16,034 nt of DNA. Origin: Trichomonas tenax. Lineage: Eukaryota; Parabasalia; Trichomonadida; Trichomonadidae. This document shows positions 1-6,478 of the stretch, piece after piece (the first letter of the stretch is position 1; every line of letters starts with the position of its first letter). Under the pieces are notes generated by a model. That model saw only the letters and a list, made by a program, of their open reading frames with translations. It was not told the DNA's origin and searched no databases. The stretch covers positions 1-16,034 of the forward strand of contig JALKBU010001138.1 in assembly GCA_023091735.1 (NCBI GenBank). The letters run 5' to 3'. The position numbers were made by a program, and so were the translations under genes.

Positions 1-234
1 ATAAAATGAAAGTAACATGAAAACATTATCTAATTCATGATTCATAATTAATTATGAATTTAATGATATATTAATAATTATGAGAATAAGTAATAATATG
101 AAAATAATCTTGTAATGAAAAAGGTATTTGTGAAAAATAAAAAATATAAAAAAATAATAATTTTTTAATATCAAAAGTGAAAATATAATGTGTATTAAAA
201 ATTGAATCAATAAGTGGGTTCTTGATATGACCTG
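1..234. other. AT-rich non-coding DNA with a perfect 20-bp palindrome
   Basis: This stretch is almost entirely A and T with homopolymer runs, and no credible reading frame is seen. At 40-59 it holds a perfect palindrome, ATTCATAATTAATTATGAAT, which could form a cruciform or a dyad binding site. In so AT-rich a background such a palindrome may arise by chance. Confidence 0.6.
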
Positions 235-480
235 GCTTGGCCACTCGAGGGCTTTGGAAGTCTCAGGCCGACCTCGCCATGCATCGAATCTGATGCTGAT
301 GGTAGAGGCGGCTTCTGTAGGCTGAGTCCTTCTTGCTAGGGCTTTGGAAGTCTCAGGCCGACCTCGCCATGCATCGAATCTGATGCTGAAGGTAGAGGCG
401 GCTTCTGTAGGCTGAGTCCTTCTTGCTAGGGCTTGGCCTGGACACTCGAGGGCTTTGGAAGTCTCAGGCCAACCTCGCCC
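235..480. repeat. GC-rich 90-bp tandem repeat island
   Basis: Two adjacent 90-bp units (249-338 and 339-428) differ at only one or two positions, and a partial third unit follows at about 450-479. Each unit starts GGGCTTTGGAAGTCTCAGGCC. The flanks are also related: GCTTGGCCACTCGAGGG at 235-251 recurs at 431-452 with a short insertion. The island is far richer in GC than its surroundings. Each unit contains the hairpin GCATC-GAATCT-GATGC. The period is exactly 30 codons and one minus-strand frame stays open through all copies (about 60-530), but it has no in-frame ATG. No coding or RNA family is recognised; it may be an element fragment or a minisatellite. Confidence 0.85.
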
Positions 481-619
481 AATGACATTCTCGCAACAAT
501 TTAAGCATGCATAAATATCGTTGTTTTCTTACCAATTAGGTATATGCTCGTTGATGATAGAGTTGTGGTTCGTCAACAACACTAACCTGGATGTATTGGT
601 TAGACTACAAAGATATTTA
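481..619. other. Non-coding spacer
   Basis: No reading frame, RNA gene or clear repeat is seen here. It separates the GC-rich repeat from the AAAAGTGACA-type site cluster. Confidence 0.5.
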
Positions 620-725
620 TGACACTTTTTATAAAAGTGACAATTTGCCCGCTCAAAAAGTGACAGTTTATTCATAAAAGTGGCTTTAAGGTTTGCCCGT
701 CACTTTTTGATGTTCACTTTTGTCA
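620..725. repeat. Cluster of AAAAGTGACA-type sites in both orientations
   Basis: Six copies of a short motif occur in about 105 bp. Forward copies are AAAAGTGACA at 633-642 and 656-665 and AAAAGTGGC from 676. Inverted copies are near 622-630, GTCACTTTTT at 699-708, and TTCACTTTTGTCA at 713-725. The first pair forms the hairpin CACTTTT-TAT-AAAAGTG. TTTGCCCG occurs twice, at about 645 and 692. Spacing between forward copies is about 20-23 bp. The motif shares its TGACA end with the TTTACATGACA motif found upstream of genes, so it may be a variant of the same element. Confidence 0.6.
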
Positions 726-763
726 TAGACTCGGGAAAACTTTTTCTTTTTCAAAACATCACT

Positions 764-863
764 AAATGGATCGATATGACTAGTTATAAGTCATAATTAT
801 ATTTTAGTCACATAAATGAATCGATATGAATAGTTATAAGTCATAATTATAGTTTTGTCAAAC
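764..863. repeat. 50-bp tandem duplication
   Basis: Two adjacent, diverged copies of a 50-bp unit are seen, with TCGATATGA at 771 and again at 821. They share TAGTTATAAGTCATAATTATA and end in a TTTTAGTCA or TTTTGTCA segment. The unit is non-coding. It looks like a local duplication upstream of the first gene, about 180 bp before the start codon. Confidence 0.75.
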
Positions 864-1004
864 AAATTTTTAAAAACTTAAACTTCTTGAGAACAGCTCA
901 TTTATTGAATATTTTTTGATTATTTTTTGTTTTTGTTATATATATTACATAGAGAATATTATATTATAGTATCGAAGAGAAATATAATTATAACATATAC
1001 GAAT

Positions 1005-1015
1005 TTTACATGACA
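1005..1015 (+). promoter_or_regulatory. TTTACATGACA motif upstream of the 1040 gene
   Basis: A single exact copy of TTTACATGACA lies 24 bp before the ATG at 1040. The same 11-mer or close variants precede several other genes in this window, so it is taken as a promoter-proximal or 5'-leader element. No second clear copy at helical spacing was found here. Confidence 0.55.
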
Positions 1016-1039
1016 TATTTGTAATATTTCAATGAGGTG

Positions 1040-2797
1040 ATGAATGAGCTTAAAGTGACCCTCAAACACAAACCTCGTATAATTCTCGCACCTATGAAGA
1101 GGCATGAAGTGAAATCTAACGAGAAAACAGTCGATCAACTGATACAAGCATTAAAAACATCACCGAATGAGAGAAATAATCGACATGTCGACACTTTACT
1201 CAGCACAGTGGGCAGTTGGGACTGCTTCGCGCGAAATATTCACTCACAGCAGATGAGGCGCGAAGTTTGCAGGCAAATCGTTTACGAAGAAGTCGAAGCA
1301 AATTCAGTTTTGTTTAAGCAAGGAGATGTCGCGAATGGTTGGTATATAGTTATACAGGGACAATGCATTGTTGTTGTTTTGATGAAAGATGACTCGTTTA
1401 TGGCTGATATTCCGCCAGTAATGGTGCAAAATCTAAGAAAAGCTCTTGGTCATGATCAGTACTTCAAATGTGTGTTTACTGCAGGTCCTAAGTGTGATTT
1501 TGGTGCTGTTGCGCTTATCGACGATTGTCTTAGAAATGCGACAATTTATGTTTCTCAGAACACGATTTTGGCGCGTGTCGATAACAAAATATATAGAACT
1601 ACAGCCAGATATTTCGCCGAAGCACAGCGTGAGAAGCGTATTCACTTGCTTTTGCAAGTCAAGGAACTCGAATACCTCCATAGTGACAGAGATCCAACAA
1701 TCGATGAAGCAGAGACTTTTAAGACTTTAGCACAGAACACTGTCGAGTTTAATGTTCCTGCTGGAACAATCATCGACTTAAACAACACAGCGTCGATCAC
1801 ACAAGCGAGCATATTCAATCCTGCAGGAAAATCGGAAGAAGAGATTCATGCAAATGAGATTGATCAATTCTCGAAGTCTCAAGGTTTTTATTTGATTGCA
1901 GAAGGAAAGATCAGCGTCCACCGTATGGTAGATTTCAACGAATATGTTCCAAAGACAGATGACAAAGTCCAAGATGACGTTTTCAGAGTTAAACTTCCAA
2001 GAGGAAAATATTTGATTCAAGCACGCGAACTTGGACCAGGAGAAATATTCCCTGATCCAAGACTCCAAGGCGGATGGATCAGTCATCAGTTCAGGCTGAG
2101 AGTTGAAGAACCTGCATTGCTTCACAATCTTAAATTATCAAACTTGTTGAGTGCTGTCACTGAAAGAAATGTGGAATTGATCAAAAAGGCTGTTTACGAT
2201 CAGCCATCTGATTCAGATCTGATTGACGTGTGGATTGAAAAGCAGCGTGCTAAGCAGTGGTCTGAGTATAAGAAGAAGTGCCTGAAGGAAGCTCGAAGAG
2301 TCTTCAAGATCGAGCGCCAAGTAATGAACGGAGATCTCGGAATGCGTCACTTCGGTCCTCCAAAGGCGTTGAAGCCAATAGAGAATGTTCGTCATCTTTC
2401 ACGACATGCATTCGAGGAGGAAGTTGATATGGAATTAGAGACACGCAGAAGGCGTGAGAAGGAGCGTGAATTGGAAGAGAGACGTCTTAATCAAACGAAG
2501 AAGGCAATTGGTGAAAAAGTTCTTCGCGAGCAACAAATTTCAAGAGACATAGAAAGACGTAAAAATGATCTCCTTGAACGTCGTCGTCGTCAAGTTTCTC
2601 GGCAGAGCCAACGAGCGCAAACAGCAGATGCTGCACGTGCTAATGATGAAGAATATTATAAACAAGAGATGAGGCGCAAAATCGAACAAGAACTTCAAAA
2701 ATCACGTGACCTAAAAGAGCAAGAAACATTACGTCGCACTGCTCGTAAGAACAGAAGTGCAATGAATAACAATCGTGATGATCTATTGTTCTTTTAG
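1040..2797 (+). CDS. Tandem cyclic-nucleotide-binding-like domain protein with charged helical tail
   Basis: The product is 585 aa. The start is the ATG at 1040; a GTG just upstream extends the frame but is not credible in a eukaryote. Residues about 75-190 resemble a cyclic-nucleotide-binding domain of the PKA-regulatory/CAP superfamily: EANSVLFKQGDVANGWYIV, then a phosphate-cassette-like FGAVALIDDCLRNAT. The cassette Arg is kept, but the Glu that normally follows FG is Ala and the usual Pro is Leu, so ligand binding is doubtful. A second, more degenerate copy spans about 225-375 (QGFYLIAEGKISVHRMV; LGPGEIF) and lacks the cassette Arg motif. Residues about 400-570 are a highly charged, Arg/Glu-rich helix or coiled coil. 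There is no kinase domain, signal peptide or membrane segment. It is paralogous to the product of 11308-12639(-). A role in cAMP signalling or a flagellar scaffold is possible but inferred only. Confidence 0.88.
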   Translation: MNELKVTLKHKPRIILAPMKRHEVKSNEKTVDQLIQALKTSPNERNNRHVDTLLSTVGSWDCFARNIHSQQMRREVCRQIVYEEVEANSVLFKQGDVANGWYIVIQGQCIVVVLMKDDSFMADIPPVMVQNLRKALGHDQYFKCVFTAGPKCDFGAVALIDDCLRNATIYVSQNTILARVDNKIYRTTARYFAEAQREKRIHLLLQVKELEYLHSDRDPTIDEAETFKTLAQNTVEFNVPAGTIIDLNNTASITQASIFNPAGKSEEEIHANEIDQFSKSQGFYLIAEGKISVHRMVDFNEYVPKTDDKVQDDVFRVKLPRGKYLIQARELGPGEIFPDPRLQGGWISHQFRLRVEEPALLHNLKLSNLLSAVTERNVELIKKAVYDQPSDSDLIDVWIEKQRAKQWSEYKKKCLKEARRVFKIERQVMNGDLGMRHFGPPKALKPIENVRHLSRHAFEEEVDMELETRRRREKERELEERRLNQTKKAIGEKVLREQQISRDIERRKNDLLERRRRQVSRQSQRAQTADAARANDEEYYKQEMRRKIEQELQKSRDLKEQETLRRTARKNRSAMNNNRDDLLFF

Positions 2798-2985
2798 TCC
2801 AACAAGACATCAACAAATCGTCCTTCTACAACAATGACGCCAAGAGAAGGCTCCACTTTTTTCTCGTTGAACTTTTTGAGTTTTGCGATTTTTAACGAGT
2901 AACCCTCCTTCCTGGACGAATCTGATGAAACATTTACGTGCTTTGTGTTGGTGCTGATTCTAGTGGTGCAATCTGTTTCATGATC
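2794..2985 (-). pseudogene. Coding relic, inverted relative of the 3364-3558 frame
   Basis: A minus-strand frame is open from 2985 to a TAA at 2794-2796 that overlaps the stop of the 1040 gene on the other strand. It has no in-frame ATG. Its translation contains KHVNV and YSLKIAKLKKFNEKK, which match KHVNV and YSLKIAKLKKVNGKK in the plus-strand frame at 3364-3558 in the same order and spacing. Several nucleotide differences are synonymous (GTT/GTC, ATC/ATT), which suggests past selection on protein. The family is not recognised. It is probably the 3' end of a decayed gene or mobile-element gene. Alternatively it is the arm of a fold-back element that happens to read open. Confidence 0.5.
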
Positions 2986-3020
2986 TTAGCAAGGTATTAC
3001 TGAATCATGATATGATTACA

Positions 3021-3058
3021 AACAGAAACCCATTACAAATCATTAATGGGCTTCTGTT
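3021..3058. repeat. Strong inverted repeat (hairpin)
   Basis: AACAGAAACCCATTA and TAATGGGCTTCTGTT form a 15-bp stem with one internal mismatch around an 8-nt loop. It lies between the two inverted coding relics, so it may belong to the same element. Confidence 0.7.
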
Positions 3059-3116
3059 ATGAATCTCTTTGATGATTATAACAAATACATCTCACTATTA
3101 TAGCGTTCGCTCGCTT

Positions 3117-3144
3117 ATTTTTGCTAGAGTTCCCCTAGAAAAAT
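3117..3144. repeat. Imperfect hairpin with outer TAGCG/CGCTA arms
   Basis: ATTTTTGCTAG and CTAGAAAAAT pair with one bulged base around AGTTCCC. Further out, TAGCG (3101-3105) and CGCTA (3156-3160) could extend the pairing. It is the second hairpin between the inverted relics and is not an obvious terminator. Confidence 0.5.
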
Positions 3145-3254
3145 AAAAAAAAATACGCTACGTGCGCGAGTCAAACGGCATTCCTTTGCCCATACATCGA
3201 GCATACCTAAAGTTATGCTACCTCAAGTTAACACAAAATTTGCTCATTGGTAAC

Positions 3255-3338
3255 ATTACATATCAAATTTTCGACTTTACATGACAAATATCAGATAACA
3301 CGTGTCAAAAATGGTAACTTTGGTTATTTTACATGTCG
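3255..3338 (+). promoter_or_regulatory. Phased array of four TTTACATG(A/T)CA-type motifs
   Basis: Copies lie at 3255-3265 (ATTACATATCA), 3276-3286 (TTTACATGACA, exact), 3297-3307 (AACACGTGTCA, the weakest at 7 of 11) and 3328-3338 (TTTACATGTCG). The start-to-start spacing is 21, 21 and 31 bp, about two, two and three helical turns. The array ends 25 bp before the ATG at 3364 of a short, probably decayed frame. It therefore looks like a promoter that outlived its gene. Confidence 0.55.
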
Positions 3339-3363
3339 AAATTTGCTGAAATCTCATGGAGGC

Positions 3364-3558
3364 ATGGAGACCCTCAAGTTAAATAGACAAGCAAATGCTA
3401 TAAACATACTCAGCACCCCTGAAAAGCACGTAAATGTCTTCTCAATTTGGCTTGATAGGGGGGTTTACTCGTTAAAAATTGCAAAACTCAAAAAAGTCAA
3501 CGGGAAAAAATTCAACCCTATCACTTATGATTCAAGAGAAGAAATCCCCAATAATTAA
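3364..3558 (+). pseudogene. Short frame with paralogue in inverted orientation, probably a gene remnant
   Basis: The frame encodes 64 aa from the ATG at 3364; the upstream TTG-initiated extension runs through the motif array and is rejected. The region KHVNV...YSLKIAKLKKVNGKK matches the minus-strand relic at 2794-2985. An overlapping frame from the ATG at 3333 gives a 17-residue peptide starting MSKFAEISW, which hints at a frameshifted N-terminus. No known domain is recognised. A phased motif array lies directly upstream, so transcription is conceivable. It could instead be a genuine small gene, but the neighbouring diverged copy and the short length favour a truncated remnant. Confidence 0.4.
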
Positions 3559-3640
3559 AATTTTGTTTCGTTTGTTTTTATCAATCTAATTCTCATTTTT
3601 TAAATAACAAACAAAATATAATATTTATTATAAAAACAAT
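3559..3640. other. Short AT-rich spacer
   Basis: This AT-rich, gene-free interval lies between the end of the plus-strand relic and the stop codon of the minus-strand GSAP-like gene. Poly-A/T tracts are present, and no specific signal is recognised. Confidence 0.5.
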
Positions 3641-5353
3641 CTAAAACAAATGGCTATAGAAATCGATTAATTCTTCATTTGCATATCCATCTGGTGCGGC
3701 AAATGTGAAAACATTTTCTTTGAGATTCATCCAACTTATTCCGTATTCTAAAACGATTTCGCGTCTATGTGTTCTCCACGACCACCAATCGAGCTCAGTT
3801 TTATTATCTTGATTCATTATTAGCTCGTATGGCGCAATTTCGCGAAATACCCACGTTTGTGAAACTGTCGGCGAAAGCTTTGGATAAATATGCTTTAAAA
3901 ACTCTTCTGGGATCTTTGCGGAATCTGATATCCACAGTTTATCTGTGAAGTGCTGTATTAGTGAGAAGAACTGAAGGCCCTCTGGAACATCTTTGTATGG
4001 AGGATCAATGTCTGATATTTCTGGTATCTCACGACCTTTCAAGTACTGTCCTAAATTCTTGTAAGGTGTTGGAATGCATTTATCGATTCCTTGGACTTGC
4101 AATTTAGTTAATGTAGTGAGAAGTGCTTGAGAAAGATGACAAAATGTGCTGCAATCGTCTCTGGAAAGCATGGAGATATAGTATTCATCAAAAATAGGTC
4201 TGCTCCAATGCTGCTGAAGAACTTCATTTGTCACGAATTGAAATATATTTGTTGATTTTCCTGATTTCAGCGTAGAATAGTGAAGAAGTGGTTGGAATGT
4301 ATCAGGAAGAACCTTGATGAGTTGTTCATAGTCAAAATCAAGTTCTTTGAAAGATCCATCTCTGATATCAATTGATGAAATCGAAGAATCGCTAATATTC
4401 AAGAATTTTAGCTCATTGCAGTCCTGCGGAAGTAGAACTGTAGAAATTGATCGAGCAAGTCCAAAATGATCAACAAGAATGAAAAATAAAATGTTATTAA
4501 TCTGCTGCGATGTGGTAAGAATGAATAACATGTCGTGTTCCAACGAACAGAACTTCCACATTGCAGTTTCCGACATTTGCTTTCCATTTGGAAATTTTTG
4601 ATTCGAAAATCCGTTCCAAACTAATTTTCTCAACATTCGTGGAAATATTAAATCAATGGTGTGTCCATTGGAATACATAATGATATCTTGGTTCTTATGT
4701 GCGTGAAAATGCTTAAATGTATGAAGAGAACCAACTTTTGGTGAAGGAATCGAGATATTTAGGTCAAATGAGAAATTTATGTTAACGCGTGTATTTTCTG
4801 CCTCCTGGAAAGCGTATTCTAGTTTGTTCTCATTATTCGTTGAAAACCAAAAAATATTTTGTTGAGATCGAAGAATTCTCTTTAAAATGAAATCATCTGG
4901 TGTTTGCTGTATCTCCCATGTCTCTAAATTTGCTGCGCTTAAGTAATAAAATTTGTTATTTGTTTCTCCAAAATAAATATATGGAAAAGTTTGAGATATA
5001 TTGACTACAGGATGCTGAAAATTCGTATTTATGGAATACAGTATCGCGTAATATGTACATTGTTTTGAAAATCCGTTGTGAATCGAATAAAATGTTAAAA
5101 TTATAAACTCGTTGTTCTGCGATACAGACGCAGCGACGATGTATAGATGGACAGGAAACTTTCTGAATATGCGCGGATTTCTGTTGTCTAAGAAATATTG
5201 CCAAACATTTTGCGAATTCGGTGTTGTTTCGAGAACGAAGAACGAAACTCCATTAGATCGCGATAACATAACGAATTCTCCCGATCCGACTGACTTGTTT
5301 CGTTCTTTCACTATGAAACTTTTCGAAATAAGTGGAATATTGCTGCATTGCAT
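3641..5353 (-). CDS. Putative GSAP/pigeon-like protein
   Basis: The preferred start is the ATG at 5353 (570 aa). Upstream ATGs at 5413 and 5410 would add 20 residues, but they would place two promoter-type motif copies inside the coding sequence. The N-terminal ~300 residues are beta-rich, like a propeller, and the remainder is largely helical. Compared by eye with vertebrate gamma-secretase-activating protein (GSAP, pigeon family), several blocks match in order: a DDFILKRILRSQQNIFWF block (153-170) followed by FSFDLNISI; LLHYSTLKSGKS...NEVLQQ (356-381); KLSPTVSQ (492-499); and REIVLEYGISWM near the C-terminus. Human GSAP is about 850 aa, so this is shorter. There are no signal peptide or clear membrane segments. 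The function is unproven; GSAP is reported to bind gamma-secretase. The call rests on remembered family sequences, not on a search. Confidence 0.6.
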   Translation of the reverse strand: MQCSNIPLISKSFIVKERNKSVGSGEFVMLSRSNGVSFFVLETTPNSQNVWQYFLDNRNPRIFRKFPVHLYIVAASVSQNNEFIILTFYSIHNGFSKQCTYYAILYSINTNFQHPVVNISQTFPYIYFGETNNKFYYLSAANLETWEIQQTPDDFILKRILRSQQNIFWFSTNNENKLEYAFQEAENTRVNINFSFDLNISIPSPKVGSLHTFKHFHAHKNQDIIMYSNGHTIDLIFPRMLRKLVWNGFSNQKFPNGKQMSETAMWKFCSLEHDMLFILTTSQQINNILFFILVDHFGLARSISTVLLPQDCNELKFLNISDSSISSIDIRDGSFKELDFDYEQLIKVLPDTFQPLLHYSTLKSGKSTNIFQFVTNEVLQQHWSRPIFDEYYISMLSRDDCSTFCHLSQALLTTLTKLQVQGIDKCIPTPYKNLGQYLKGREIPEISDIDPPYKDVPEGLQFFSLIQHFTDKLWISDSAKIPEEFLKHIYPKLSPTVSQTWVFREIAPYELIMNQDNKTELDWWSWRTHRREIVLEYGISWMNLKENVFTFAAPDGYANEELIDFYSHLF

Positions 5354-5366
5354 ATTTTTGACATTT

Positions 5367-5397
5367 TGACACGTAAATATTAATTTTGTCCCGTAAA
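5367..5397 (-). promoter_or_regulatory. Two phased TTTACATG(A/T)CA-type motifs before the GSAP-like gene
   Basis: Read on the minus strand, TTTACGGGACA (5387-5397) and TTTACGTGTCA (5367-5377) lie 20 bp apart and end 13 bp before the ATG at 5353. A half copy, TGTCA, follows immediately. This arrangement matches the arrays at other genes and supports 5353 as the start. Confidence 0.55.
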
Positions 5398-5510
5398 AAT
5401 AAAAAATCATCATTCTTTTTTGCCTTGACTTTTACAAATATATCTTCGGTAAAATTCGAAGGTTTTATCACAAACCAATCAACTTTTTAAAATGTTGGCC
5501 TCCTTAATGG

Positions 5511-5648
5511 CTAACACCGCTGCATGAGCTTGCAGAGGCAGCAATCATATGACGGCAATACAGATTCATAGAGCGCATGACATCCACAACAGAAATATTC
5601 TTCAATATCTAATTTTGTGAATTGAATCAATTTAATTTTCGACTTTAC
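5511..5648 (-). pseudogene. Coding relic with Cys4 zinc-ribbon-like tail
   Basis: An open minus-strand frame of 45 codons without a start Met ends at a TAG (5511-5513). It contains C-x2-C-x12-C-x2-C (FCCGCHALYES, then DCCLCKLM), a spacing typical of small zinc ribbons or RING-like tails, including those at the C-termini of some WD-repeat and intraflagellar-transport proteins. No longer frame continues upstream and stops appear in all frames, so it is probably the surviving 3' end of a decayed gene on the same strand as the GSAP-like gene. The family assignment is a guess, and a chance open frame cannot be excluded. Confidence 0.4.
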
Positions 5649-5777
5649 TTAGCCCTCCTCTCCTAGCTTAGTTTTTCATGACATGCCACACATCATACTA
5701 CTCTAACCACACATTAAAACTCATTACATTTCGAGACTGATATCTCATGGTATTAGATTTTCGCGGCAAAGTTCTGC

Positions 5778-5793
5778 ACGTGTATATACACGT
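5778..5793. repeat. Perfect 16-bp palindrome ACGTGTATATACACGT
   Basis: The sequence equals its own reverse complement and contains two ACGTG/CACGT half-sites around TATATA. It lies in a gene-free region, so it could be a dyad protein-binding site or chance. Confidence 0.6.
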
Positions 5794-5843
5794 ACATGAG
5801 CGCAGTGATATATCGAACTCTCACTCCAAAATATTTTTTTTGG

Positions 5844-5882
5844 TTTACATGCCAATTTGACATGACAATTTTTTACATGACA
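5844..5882 (+). promoter_or_regulatory. Orphan cluster of three TTTACATGACA-type motifs
   Basis: Copies lie at 5844-5854 (TTTACATGCCA), 5857-5867 (TTGACATGACA) and 5872-5882 (TTTACATGACA, exact), spaced 13 and 15 bp. No convincing gene starts on either side, so it may be a promoter remnant, an enhancer or the start of an unseen non-coding transcript. Its spacing is tighter than in the arrays at genes. Confidence 0.5.
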
Positions 5883-6265
5883 GAAAGTTGATTTATCTTA
5901 TTTTGCAATTAATTAGTGCTATGGATTGAGTTTTGAAACAAGTCCAATATTTAAAGAAAACTAAATTTAATTTTTTCAAATGCACAATTGTGCTTTTTAA
6001 GGTACTTTTTCTATCGTCGCATTTTTTCATGGGAACAAAGAAAGTTACGTTTTCGCTCACCAACAAAGACAGGGTATACAATCTTTTGCCATAGTATTCT
6101 TGCTAACATGAACATTGCAAAAGATATGATAATTAATCGAAGAAGTTTCTTCTTTAGCATAAAATGATCAAATTTATTAAACGATTTCAAAATGCTTGCT
6201 AAGCGTGGTTGTTGGTCTCAGAGATGAAGAGAAAGTCATCTAATGCTTAAAAAAGAGTCTTTTAA
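5883..6265. other. AT-rich region without convincing genes
   Basis: A 62-codon minus-strand frame (5893-6081) begins at TTG rather than ATG and has no recognisable domain, so it is not called. Nothing else is seen. Confidence 0.5.
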
Positions 6266-6478
6266 GGTGTTACACAATTTCATAATTTCGCCATATACGG
6301 GAAAGTCTTTATATTCAAATATATGCATATGTTGCCCGAGTGCAAGCGTTTGTTGGCTTTGCATAGATTTCCTCATGCTAGTTTTCATGATACGAATTTA
6401 TTTCCATTACCTGTAAGAAATTTCTATGAACTCTACATTTCAGTCCAACAACAAGCTAAATGGAAATCATATTTGTAA
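6266..6478 (+). pseudogene. Possible coding relic of unknown family
   Basis: A plus-strand frame is open for 70 codons, with the first ATG at 6323 leaving 51 aa. It has a protein-like composition with varied residues (for example MLPECKRLLALHRFPHASF and NFYELYISVQQQAKW), unlike the Lys/Asn/Ile/Phe-rich translations of nearby AT-rich DNA. The same frame carries few stops for another ~90 bp. No family is recognised. This is probably a degraded exon or mobile-element gene, or chance. Confidence 0.3.

Noticed and set aside
249..338. tRNA-like element (GCATCGAATCTGATGC resembling a T-arm)
   Set aside because: The hairpin has a 5-bp stem and 6-nt loop, lacks the TTC of a T-loop, and no acceptor, D or anticodon arms could be found.
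1037..1039. GTG start extending the first gene by one residue
   Set aside because: Non-ATG starts are not credible for a eukaryotic nuclear gene; the ATG at 1040 is in frame directly after it.
1433..2395. Minus- and plus-strand frames of 60-115 codons inside the first gene
   Set aside because: They are shadows of the strong plus-strand coding frame and have no independent support.
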